From: an uncultured Collinsella sp.
GTDB lineage: Bacteria > Actinomycetota > Coriobacteriia > Coriobacteriales > Coriobacteriaceae
Assembly (NCBI GenBank): GCA_934654775.1
Contig: CAKUGR010000009.1
Coordinates: 1 to 64,000 of the forward strand
Reading direction: 5' to 3'
DNA: 64,000 nt
A program made the translations under genes and the position numbers. The notes beneath the pieces are model-generated. The model saw nothing but the letters and a program-made list of their open reading frames with translations. It ran no database searches and was not told where the DNA came from. Shown here piece by piece: positions 54,073 through 62,364 of this stretch (its first letter is position 1; every line of letters begins with the position of its first letter).

Positions 54073-54864
54073 CTAAATATCCCCTCGGTTCTCAAAATCC
54101 GATTCCCAGTAGTTAAAGCCGCGTAAGTAGGCAGTCTTTTCGTAGCACAGGCAGTACTTGGAGACCGCCGTAAGCTCAGCCGCGCCCGGCGGCACCATAT
54201 CGCGCACGAGCTGCGGGCAAAACTCCGTAAACTTGACCTCCATCACCAGCTTGCCGGGCTCCAAGACCGGCAGCGCGGGCAGCGTCGCGTCAAAGATATC
54301 GAAGCTTCCCACCGCGGCACGCACGTTCATGTCAAACGTGATGCGCACGGTGCCCTCATCCATCACCCACGGCTCGCGCTCGTAGTCCACGATAGTCCTC
54401 GGGCGCATCACGTTGCAGATGCACTCGATGTAGAACTCGCGACAGAGCGGATAGGGGCTCCTCAGCAAAAAGTCGTAGTCTCCGGCCAGTATCTGCTCAA
54501 ACTCGCCACGCGTGAGTGGCGCGTCCTCCTTGTAAATCCAGCTGCCGTACTTCTTTTTGCGCTCCAGCTTAATCACCTTGTCGCCACCGTTATAGATGCG
54601 CACGCGGTACTTTTTGCGCATGAGAATACCGGCGTCTTTTTCTTCGTAGGCAGAGTTGCAGTAGTCGTCAAAGTACAGGCTGCGAATGGTGTAGCCGCCC
54701 GCCTGCGCATGCTTGTCCAGCTCAAACACCGGCGCCATGCGGCAGGCAAGCGCGGCGTGCTCGCCCTCGTTAATAAGATATTTGAGCTCGTGGCGGTAAC
54801 GCTCTTGCGTGGTACGCGCAGGCGGGGCCGCCAGGCGCTCAAGCAGCGCGCTAGCCCTCCTCAT
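54073..54864 (-). CDS. VTC-domain protein (polyphosphate polymerase-like)
   Basis: A 263-residue protein with a VTC/CYTH-type tunnel fold. Basic tunnel residues appear in ERYRHELKYLI near the start, in MRKKYRVRIYNGGDKVIKLERKKK (about 91-114) and at R137; the acidic metal-binding end is VMEVKFTEF (about 214-222). In yeast such domains polymerise polyphosphate from ATP. It overlaps the CotH gene by 14 bases and is followed by DUF4956. Polyphosphate synthesis is inference; it could process another anionic or glycan-linked substrate. Confidence 0.82.
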   Translation of the reverse strand: MRRASALLERLAAPPARTTQERYRHELKYLINEGEHAALACRMAPVFELDKHAQAGGYTIRSLYFDDYCNSAYEEKDAGILMRKKYRVRIYNGGDKVIKLERKKKYGSWIYKEDAPLTRGEFEQILAGDYDFLLRSPYPLCREFYIECICNVMRPRTIVDYEREPWVMDEGTVRITFDMNVRAAVGSFDIFDATLPALPVLEPGKLVMEVKFTEFCPQLVRDMVPPGAAELTAVSKYCLCYEKTAYLRGFNYWESDFENRGDI

Positions 54865-56620
54865 ACGTGTCCTCCACGACCTTACCGCCGTCCTGCACGT
54901 AAAAACACTTCATGCCGTACTGCTTACCATCGTCGGTCACATAGTAGTCAAACGCATCTTGCGTATAGTCGTCGGAGTTGGTGGCGCGCACGCGCACAAA
55001 ATACTGGCCGGCATCGGGCGCATCGCACGTTACCTCGGGCAGAAGCACGTCCTCAGCCTTAAAGATCACGTCGGTAATAGCGTTATCACGCGCCAGCTCC
55101 ACGGTATAGCGAATGTCGCGCGCTTTAAAGTCGTACGACGCGTCCCAATTCACGCGCAGTTTACCGTTATCAATCTGCGGCACACCAATGTAGAACGGCA
55201 TTGGCTTCTTATAGCTCTCGCGGAAGCTCTGATAATTCTCCTCGATCTCGGACGGAATCGCCGCGGCGATTTGCTCGTATTGGTCCTTGGTGACAGGCAG
55301 ATTGTCGATATCGGGCGAAGCAAAGACGAGCGACTCCGTCACCTCGCGATAATGCTCGATCATCTTGCTCAGTCGTTCCTCGGTCAAATACGAGCGCAGG
55401 TCCTTGACGGCAGCGTCGAGCTCGCTGCGGAACGACTTGCTACGCAACGCGCGGTTAAACAGCACGTTGCCCCAGTAGTTGCTCACGCCGCGCTCCCAGC
55501 TCGCGTAATCCGAGAACCCCGTCAGGCTCAGCTCCAGCTTGCGCAGCATGCCGTCATTGTCCCAATCCAGGATGTACCAGACCTTGGAGTTGAGCGGGCT
55601 GTACAGATAGCAGTTACGGTTTTGCGTATCGCAGTTGCCCGTCAAGATCTGAAACGCCATCCAATAGACCAGGTTTTCGGTATCAAAGTAGGTCGCGAGC
55701 ACGTCGTCGATCTTTTGCGAATCGTCGTTGAGCGCGTCGAGCATCTCGATTAACTTGGTATGGTCCGAGTCGCCCTTAATCTCGAGCATGCCCTCAAACG
55801 CCGTCTGGTTATAGTCAGGGTCATCCGCCAGCTTGATGGTGTCTTCGAAGCGATGGAAATCAAAGCTGTTCACCTTGTACAGGTGCCCGCTCTTATCCAG
55901 ACCGTGGGCTTTGAGCGCCGTCTTGTTGAGCTGCTCCACCTGCGTAAACAGACCGTAGTCCTCAAAGGTATCGTTGGACTTTTCGGTCTGGTCGCACACC
56001 CACAGATGCACAAACTGCGTGCGCAAGCCCATCATCTGGGGAATCCCACGGATAAGGTCATAGGCCATCTTGTTACGAAAGCGCATGCCCTCGCCCATGT
56101 GCTTGTTAAGCGCAATCGCGCGCTGCTGGCGCCAGGTACCCTTGCCCTTTTTGAGCTCTACCTTGTAATTCTTTTGCGAGTTCATGCTCGACGTCTGGCC
56201 GCGAACCTGCACCGTGGCATTGGGCGCCTCTTCGCCATAGCCCACCTCGCCAGCCACCGGGCCCTTATCATCGCCTGGCTGAAGCAGACCCATAACCTGA
56301 TAGCGCGTCACGCCCATGTCGGCATAGTCGTAGACCGAGTACGTGTTGATCTCGGCCCAGCTATGGTCGGTGTTCTCGGAGCTGTTGCCACGCGAGACCG
56401 TAAGGTACATGCACACAATGCCCGAATCGTCATAGACCTCGTAGAGGTCATCCTTATCGCGCAGATGCTTGGTATCGCTGGATGCATCGGCCTTTTTAAT
56501 CTTGCCCTGCTTCTTGGTCTTTTTGGTCGAGGATTCGTCCTGCGAAGAGCAGCCCGAAAGCAGCAACGTGCCGGCAGCCGCCTCGATCAAGCGGCGGCGC
56601 GATATCATCCTATCGGTCAT
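54851..56620 (-). CDS. CotH kinase family lipoprotein
   Basis: A 589-residue protein with an Arg-rich N-terminus and a signal ending at LSGC (a lipobox near residues 20-23), so it is probably lipid-anchored outside the cell. The CotH kinase core (about 85-440) includes VQVRGQTSSMNSQKNYKVEL, LNKHMGEGMRFRNKMAYDL and WYILDWDNDG. A C-terminal fibronectin-type strand-rich domain (about 480-565) follows. CotH proteins are atypical kinases of spore coats and other surfaces. The start at 56620 has GGGGAGG upstream; the gene overlaps pelG by 11 bases and the VTC gene by 14. Confidence 0.87.
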   Translation of the reverse strand: MTDRMISRRRLIEAAAGTLLLSGCSSQDESSTKKTKKQGKIKKADASSDTKHLRDKDDLYEVYDDSGIVCMYLTVSRGNSSENTDHSWAEINTYSVYDYADMGVTRYQVMGLLQPGDDKGPVAGEVGYGEEAPNATVQVRGQTSSMNSQKNYKVELKKGKGTWRQQRAIALNKHMGEGMRFRNKMAYDLIRGIPQMMGLRTQFVHLWVCDQTEKSNDTFEDYGLFTQVEQLNKTALKAHGLDKSGHLYKVNSFDFHRFEDTIKLADDPDYNQTAFEGMLEIKGDSDHTKLIEMLDALNDDSQKIDDVLATYFDTENLVYWMAFQILTGNCDTQNRNCYLYSPLNSKVWYILDWDNDGMLRKLELSLTGFSDYASWERGVSNYWGNVLFNRALRSKSFRSELDAAVKDLRSYLTEERLSKMIEHYREVTESLVFASPDIDNLPVTKDQYEQIAAAIPSEIEENYQSFRESYKKPMPFYIGVPQIDNGKLRVNWDASYDFKARDIRYTVELARDNAITDVIFKAEDVLLPEVTCDAPDAGQYFVRVRATNSDDYTQDAFDYYVTDDGKQYGMKCFYVQDGGKVVEDTYEEG

Positions 56621-58154
56621 CAGGACCTCCCCAATGGTTGCGATACACGCGAACCACCGTGCGCTCAAACGCACTATGCGGCTCGCCCTCCTGGCGCAGC
56701 TCCTCGTAGCGTTGCTCGGCACGGTCGAGCAAGCGGCCCAGCTCCGTAAAACGGCCCGTCTTGTCGGTCGCCACAATGGGCTGCTGACTCAGGATACGAT
56801 ACGGTAAGTTGGCGGTATAGGTATCGAGCCGCATCAGCGCCACAACAAAAAACACCGCCGCGCCCAGCAAAAAGCCAAAGCCGTAAAACTGTTGCGGAAA
56901 GAACAGCGAGATGATGGTCGCGAGCCCCGCCACGCCCGCAAACAGCCCGGAGGCAAGCACGGCGCCCTTGTAGTCGGTAAAGTACAGCAAGATCAGCAGA
57001 ATCGTGTTGCCCACGGCATACAGGCCATAGCCCACGCACAGCGTACGAAAATACCCGTGCATCAGGTTGTTAAAGCCCAGCGGAAGGGCCGAGAGCACCG
57101 TGGTCTCGAGCGAGATAACCGCCGCCGTCACAAACAGCTGCTTGAGTGCGCAAAACCGCAGCTCGCGGTTGAGCGTGGCGAGCATTTCCTCCTCGGCCAC
57201 CACAATGTCGCCCACCACGCCGCCGTCGTTAAACAAGCTGTAGTAATCGCGGTAGCGCGGATAGAAGTTGACCTCGACCGACACCACAAAGTTGACGGTC
57301 GTCACCAGAATGGTCAAAAAAGCAAGCAACGCCGGCACATCATGATAGGGTGCGCCGTAAAAAAGGCCTTTGACCTGCACGCCAATGGGCCCTGCCCAGA
57401 TAATCACCAGGTGCGCAAAGAGCCCCAGGTTGGTAAACAGGCCCGTGAGCGCCAGCGGCATAAACTGATCGAGCCACTGCAAAAAGAGCCAGGGGCTGCG
57501 ATCGCTCTGAGGAAAATACCGGTACAGCAGCACCACGTCCCAGGCGAGCATCACACCGTAGCCCAGGGCGATCGATGCCAGCAGGCCCTCGACAGGCGGC
57601 AGCCCCAGTGCCAGCGCGGCCAGGGCGCACAGACACGCCACGCCAATGGCGGCGGCAAAGCTGCACAAAATGCCACGGTAATCCTTGATGGCGGTGAGAT
57701 AGCTCATGCCGTTCCAGTTGACGATCATAATGTTGAACAGCCACAGGCACAGCAGCCCCTGCAGCAACGTGGCGCCCGAGAACAGCAAGAAGATACCGTA
57801 GAGCACCGTGCCCGCGACCAGCATGATGGCATTGGAGCCCCAAAACGAGGGCAGAATCTCTGTGTCGCGCTCGGCAAACAGCATGTCGGCCAAAAAGCGC
57901 GTGACCGGCATGGAGAAAAAGCTCGTGAGCGTAAGCGACGCCAGCAGCGTATAGGTCACCATGCACACCAGCAGATCCTGGTTGGCACGTCCCACACCCC
58001 ACAGACCGCACAGCACCAAGATACCCACCTGGAGCAGCACGCCCAGCAGCATGGGGCCCGTGCACACAATGCCGGCGTAGCCATAGGCGCGCATCGTGGC
58101 AAACAGACCTTTGCGCCTAAACAGGCGCTTGAGCTCAAAACCGATTCCGGCCAT
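56610..58154 (-). CDS. pelG: Pel polysaccharide transporter PelG
   Basis: A 514-residue polytopic membrane protein of the MOP-like PelG family with about twelve helices. It starts MAGIGFELKRLFRRKG, the typical PelG N-terminus; a charged loop with VEVNFYPRYRDYY is in the middle. In Gram-negative Pel systems PelG moves the polymer across the inner membrane with PelF, PelD and PelE. It begins three bases after pelF ends and overlaps the CotH gene. Confidence 0.92.
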   Translation of the reverse strand: MAGIGFELKRLFRRKGLFATMRAYGYAGIVCTGPMLLGVLLQVGILVLCGLWGVGRANQDLLVCMVTYTLLASLTLTSFFSMPVTRFLADMLFAERDTEILPSFWGSNAIMLVAGTVLYGIFLLFSGATLLQGLLCLWLFNIMIVNWNGMSYLTAIKDYRGILCSFAAAIGVACLCALAALALGLPPVEGLLASIALGYGVMLAWDVVLLYRYFPQSDRSPWLFLQWLDQFMPLALTGLFTNLGLFAHLVIIWAGPIGVQVKGLFYGAPYHDVPALLAFLTILVTTVNFVVSVEVNFYPRYRDYYSLFNDGGVVGDIVVAEEEMLATLNRELRFCALKQLFVTAAVISLETTVLSALPLGFNNLMHGYFRTLCVGYGLYAVGNTILLILLYFTDYKGAVLASGLFAGVAGLATIISLFFPQQFYGFGFLLGAAVFFVVALMRLDTYTANLPYRILSQQPIVATDKTGRFTELGRLLDRAEQRYEELRQEGEPHSAFERTVVRVYRNHWGGPDDR

Positions 58155-58157
58155 CGA

Positions 58158-59585
58158 CTACACCTCCTTCTTGGGCAGGTTAAACGCGCGAGCCGTCTCA
58201 TCGTACAGCGCGCGATAGTTGGCGAGCATCTGCTCGTGTAGGTAGTAGGTCGCCACGCGGCGCTGGCCGCGCTCCCCCATCTCGATGCGGCGGGCACGGC
58301 TTGTGCACATGCGCTCCATGGCGTCGGCCAGGCCCTTGCGATACATAGGCGGCGTCACGAAACCGGCCACACCAAAGTCGTCGCCGGGCGCGCCCTCCAG
58401 CAGCTCGCGGCAGCAGCCGACCTCGGTCGTCACGCAGGGTCGACGCGCGCCCAGCGATTCCAACACGCTCAGCGGCTGGCCCTCCGAGATACTCGTCAAA
58501 ATCGTAAAGTCGAGCTTTTCCATGTACTCGACCACGTTAACGCGACCGGTAAAGATCAAGTCGCGCACGCCCAGCGTCTCGACCAGCGCATGGCACTCAG
58601 CGCCATACTCCTCGTCGTCTACGCCGCCCATAATATGCAGACGCACCTTTGGCAGGCGCTCGTGCAGCTCAAAGAAGGCATAGATCATGGTCTTGACGTC
58701 CTTGATGGGCGCCAGGCGCACCACCGCGCCAATGTCCACCCAGCCGTCATCGGGCTTTAAGGGAATGTCCTTAAAGCGATCGAACTGGATGCCGTTGGGA
58801 ATGACCAGGCATTTGTCCGCCTCGCAGCCCATGTCGATCTGTGTCTTACGGGCGTTATGGAACAGACTCGTCACGCGGAAGGCGCGGCGATAGATTTCCT
58901 CCGAAAGCAGATAGAAAAAGCGGATCCAACGGTCCTTAAACGACGGAACCACCCAGTCGGCACGAATGATTTCCTCCTCGCGCTCGCGGGTGTAGATGCC
59001 GTGCTCGGTCAGCAGTACCGGCGCGTTGTGAACGCTCGAACCCAGGCTCGCCAACAGTCCGCCGTAGCCGGTCGAAATGGCGTGATACACGTCGGCCACC
59101 GGCACCTCGCTGCCCAGCAGATAAAGCACGGGCAATAGCATCGAGCGCATGGTGTGGAAGGCGTCGGCGAACGGCGTATACGGATACTCGGCCAGGCACA
59201 CGTCGTGGAAGATATCCATGAAGGTGCGGCTCTGCAAAAACGAGAGCGGGTGGACGCGGCGGCGCTGGAAGATATCGAACAGCACATCCCAGTCGGGGTT
59301 GGAGAGCGACACAAGCCGGCGCAGCGCCTCGCGCTCGCGCTCGTCAAAGTCGACTTCCTCCTGCTCGCCCGAGAGTCGCAGGGCATCGTCCAGGAACACC
59401 TCGTGCACCTCGACGACGTTGTCGGGCAGCTCGTAGACAAACTTGCCGCGGTCCTCGGCATGCGCGCCAATCACCCACAGCACAAACTCATGCTCAGGCA
59501 TGGCCGTGATGTAGCCGTGCATCCAGGTGGACACGCCACCGTGCACGTAGGGGTAGCAGCCCTCGAGCACCAAGCAGATTCTCAT
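58158..59585 (-). CDS. pelF: Pel glycosyltransferase PelF
   Basis: A 475-residue cytoplasmic GT4-fold enzyme that, in characterised systems, polymerises UDP-GalNAc/GlcNAc-type sugars. The N-terminus MRICLVLEGCYPYVHGGVSTW is characteristic of PelF. The retaining-transferase E-x7-E motif is SEGQPLSVLES (about 365-375). It overlaps the PelA-like gene by four bases (ATGA). Confidence 0.93.
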   Translation of the reverse strand: MRICLVLEGCYPYVHGGVSTWMHGYITAMPEHEFVLWVIGAHAEDRGKFVYELPDNVVEVHEVFLDDALRLSGEQEEVDFDEREREALRRLVSLSNPDWDVLFDIFQRRRVHPLSFLQSRTFMDIFHDVCLAEYPYTPFADAFHTMRSMLLPVLYLLGSEVPVADVYHAISTGYGGLLASLGSSVHNAPVLLTEHGIYTREREEEIIRADWVVPSFKDRWIRFFYLLSEEIYRRAFRVTSLFHNARKTQIDMGCEADKCLVIPNGIQFDRFKDIPLKPDDGWVDIGAVVRLAPIKDVKTMIYAFFELHERLPKVRLHIMGGVDDEEYGAECHALVETLGVRDLIFTGRVNVVEYMEKLDFTILTSISEGQPLSVLESLGARRPCVTTEVGCCRELLEGAPGDDFGVAGFVTPPMYRKGLADAMERMCTSRARRIEMGERGQRRVATYYLHEQMLANYRALYDETARAFNLPKKEV

Positions 59586-61462
59586 CGGTCGCCGCCCTCC
59601 TTGCGCTCGATCGCCACGGTCTTGTCCGTCGCTTTGACCAGGTACAGGTCGCCCATCAGGTGCGTCAGCTCGCCACCGGACACCGCACCCGGCTCACCGT
59701 CGTTGGCGCGAAACATTAACCATGCCTCGTCGTGGAAGTTGCCAAGGTTGAGCGTCCAGGCACCGTCGCTCGTGCCCACGCTCACCGTCACAGACGCAAA
59801 GCGCTGGATAGCACCCGAGCACTCCGAACCCGTCTGGTGACGCAGGTCGGGCGCGGACTTGGTCAGCCAGTCCAGGTAATCGGTCAGGCCGCCCTTGTAG
59901 ACCCCCCAGCCTTCCGTGGCGCCGCGGTCGGGATCGAGCAGATCGTCAGGATGCATAAAGTGCGTGCTTACATAATGCATATTGAGCTCGGACACCGCAG
60001 CGAGACGCATGTAGGAATCGTCGACCATGCCGCCCGATACAATGCGCGGCTGCTCCACGATGCCGTCGCTCGCCACGCCAAACTCCTGCACGTAGGGCAG
60101 ATCGGTTCCGTCCTCAAAATACGTACTGGCAATGGTCTTAATGCGCGGCACATCCTCGCCAATGATCTTGCGGGCGCGGGCCGAAAGGATATTCGACGGC
60201 GGCACATAAACCGAGCCGTGCGCATTGGGCAGGACGTCGTCTTGGAAGGCGATGAGCTCGTTGAGCGCGGCAACCAACGTGTCCTTGTTCTTCCATGTTT
60301 TGTAGTCATACAGCGTGCCGTAGTCGGTGTCCCAGAGCGCCAGCGGCTGATGATTGTAGCCGTGAAAGCCCAGCTCTCCGCCCATCTGCAGCAGCATACC
60401 GCCAAAGTAGCGGAACTGCGTGGTATCGGCCTGGCGCGCGGGCTCGGTTTGATTGACCACGTCCTCGTAGTTTTCGATCATCACGCCGGTATAGCGGATG
60501 CCGTATTTTTGTGCGAGTTTTTGCAGATCGGGCCACCAGACCTTGGCATAAAAGTCGGCGATGGAAAGCCCGTAGTCGCGCTTGATGTAGGTGCCGTCGC
60601 CCGAGGGCACAGGGCTGGGGAAGTCGTCCAGGTAAAACACCGCGCTATTGATGACCGGATAGGCCGTGGCATCGCCCAGCAGGCTCACCGCCGCGGCATA
60701 AAAGCCACGCATGACCTTGTCATAGATGCCGATATTGCACACCACGGCACGCCCGCTGCCGCAATCGCTCGACCAAATAAGCGGCGTTCCCGCATCGCCG
60801 GTTTTAGCCCACACGTGGGCCGTCTCACGCAGCGAAACCGAGAGTGACGAATCAAAGGGGTCCGAGAACTCATAGCGCTGACCGCCGCCAATCATAAAGT
60901 CCTCGCTCGGCACGATACTCTCCGCCGTCGCATATTCGTAGCCGGCAGAATCGATACCCAACTTGGGACCGATTGCCTGCAAGTAGCTGGAATTGTCCGG
61001 CGTCATGGCGAGCATCAGCGAACCGCCGGCGCTCACCCAGCTCATGATGTCGGAGAGGTGCGTACCGAGCCCATCGATCGAAGGCATCAGTAAAATCACG
61101 CGGTCGAAGGATGTGAGGGAAGGAATCGCATCAGCACCATCGGTGGCAATATCCACATCGCGGTGGGCAATTTTCATGTCGAGCAGAATCTGGTCAAACT
61201 GCTCTTTGACGTCCTCGACACCGTCCTGGTCCGAGTCGGTAACAACCAAGCATGTGGGCTTTTTGCCAAACATCGCCGAGCTTGCCGGCACGGCGTCGTT
61301 GGCGGCGAGCATGCCCAGCTTATGCTGCCCGGCGCTGTACTGCACGCCAGCACGCTCGATCAACAACACGGCGGCCATGGCGATAAAGACCGCCCATACC
61401 ACGAGCAGCCCCATCCAGCGAAAATGGCCCGCACGCTCGCGGATATGTTGCACCACGCTCAT
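59582..61462 (-). CDS. PelA-like membrane-anchored polysaccharide deacetylase (DUF2194)
   Basis: A 626-residue protein with one N-terminal membrane helix (about 15-36) and a large extracytoplasmic part. It corresponds to the deacetylase portion of PelA as found in Gram-positive Pel clusters. The deacetylase landmarks are the acidic FYLDDFPSP (near 277-285) and the metal-binding HGYNH (H-x3-H) in GGELGFHGYNH (near 373-383). It lacks the hydrolase domain of Pseudomonas PelA. It overlaps pelE and pelF by four bases each. It would deacetylate the exported polymer. Confidence 0.85.
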   Translation of the reverse strand: MSVVQHIRERAGHFRWMGLLVVWAVFIAMAAVLLIERAGVQYSAGQHKLGMLAANDAVPASSAMFGKKPTCLVVTDSDQDGVEDVKEQFDQILLDMKIAHRDVDIATDGADAIPSLTSFDRVILLMPSIDGLGTHLSDIMSWVSAGGSLMLAMTPDNSSYLQAIGPKLGIDSAGYEYATAESIVPSEDFMIGGGQRYEFSDPFDSSLSVSLRETAHVWAKTGDAGTPLIWSSDCGSGRAVVCNIGIYDKVMRGFYAAAVSLLGDATAYPVINSAVFYLDDFPSPVPSGDGTYIKRDYGLSIADFYAKVWWPDLQKLAQKYGIRYTGVMIENYEDVVNQTEPARQADTTQFRYFGGMLLQMGGELGFHGYNHQPLALWDTDYGTLYDYKTWKNKDTLVAALNELIAFQDDVLPNAHGSVYVPPSNILSARARKIIGEDVPRIKTIASTYFEDGTDLPYVQEFGVASDGIVEQPRIVSGGMVDDSYMRLAAVSELNMHYVSTHFMHPDDLLDPDRGATEGWGVYKGGLTDYLDWLTKSAPDLRHQTGSECSGAIQRFASVTVSVGTSDGAWTLNLGNFHDEAWLMFRANDGEPGAVSGGELTHLMGDLYLVKATDKTVAIERKEGGDR

Positions 61463-62364
61463 CGGGCCTCCTCTCCTTCACGCCAAAATGACAACCTCTC
61501 GCGATTTTCGGCATTCAAATACACATGCTGCTTGTCGATCGCGTCGATTACACGCCGTACCGCCTGTCCATCGCGACGAATCACAGCCAAGCGCAGGCAG
61601 AGCATCCACACGTCCTGTTCGTCTGACGCATCGATCACCAACTGGCTCGCGACGTCCTCTGCCTTATCAATCTCGCCGGCATCGGCCAGCGCCGTGGCAT
61701 AGCGAATGCGCAGTGCCGGCCCATCCTCGCGTTCGCAACGGCGAGCGAGCAAGCGTGCATACTGCTGGTGCTGAATCTGCGCCACGCGACCCTCGGCCAA
61801 ACCCGAGTCCAGATAAACACCCAAAAAGTCGCAATACGCATCCAGGTTATGCGAGCTGGGATCGGTCTTAAACGCGCGTTCAAGCTGCTGAAGCTTAAGG
61901 TCAGACTCCTTGGAAATCTGCGCCACCGCCGTCGCGGCATAGTGTGCGACCTCAACGTCATCGTTGAGCTTGGCGGCCTGCAGCTGCGCCAGGTATGCAT
62001 CGGGGTCCTCGGTAAGCATCGAGAGCATCAGACGGCGGCGGTCGCCCGGGTCGTTGACGATCAGCGCCTCCTCGAGCGGCACCACGCCGCCATCGCCCTC
62101 GCGCCCCTGCACCAACATGCTGCGATGCATGTCATCGTTAATGCGCAGCGTCTCCAGCGTGGCATCCTTAAGGTCGTCACCGAACACCGCGCTACGCACC
62201 GAGAGCAGTACCACGAGCAACGGGCCCCACAGCGGTACGAGCACCATCACGGCAAGCATGTGCCCTCGAACCGGCAGCAAGCCCAGTTTCATAAGCGTCC
62301 ACAGCACCAGACACACCAGCGCATGAATTAATAGCAGTACGGTAGCAACAACAAGCGAGATCAA
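61459..62364 (-). CDS. pelE: PelE-like membrane/TPR protein
   Basis: A 301-residue protein with two N-terminal membrane helices (about 4-24 and 36-56) followed by helical repeats with TPR-like pattern (about 110-290). This matches PelE, which in Pel systems scaffolds PelD, PelF and PelG at the membrane. It lies between the pelD fusion gene and the PelA-like gene, with four-base overlaps on both sides. Confidence 0.8.
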   Translation of the reverse strand: MISLVVATVLLLIHALVCLVLWTLMKLGLLPVRGHMLAVMVLVPLWGPLLVVLLSVRSAVFGDDLKDATLETLRINDDMHRSMLVQGREGDGGVVPLEEALIVNDPGDRRRLMLSMLTEDPDAYLAQLQAAKLNDDVEVAHYAATAVAQISKESDLKLQQLERAFKTDPSSHNLDAYCDFLGVYLDSGLAEGRVAQIQHQQYARLLARRCEREDGPALRIRYATALADAGEIDKAEDVASQLVIDASDEQDVWMLCLRLAVIRRDGQAVRRVIDAIDKQHVYLNAENRERLSFWREGEEAR

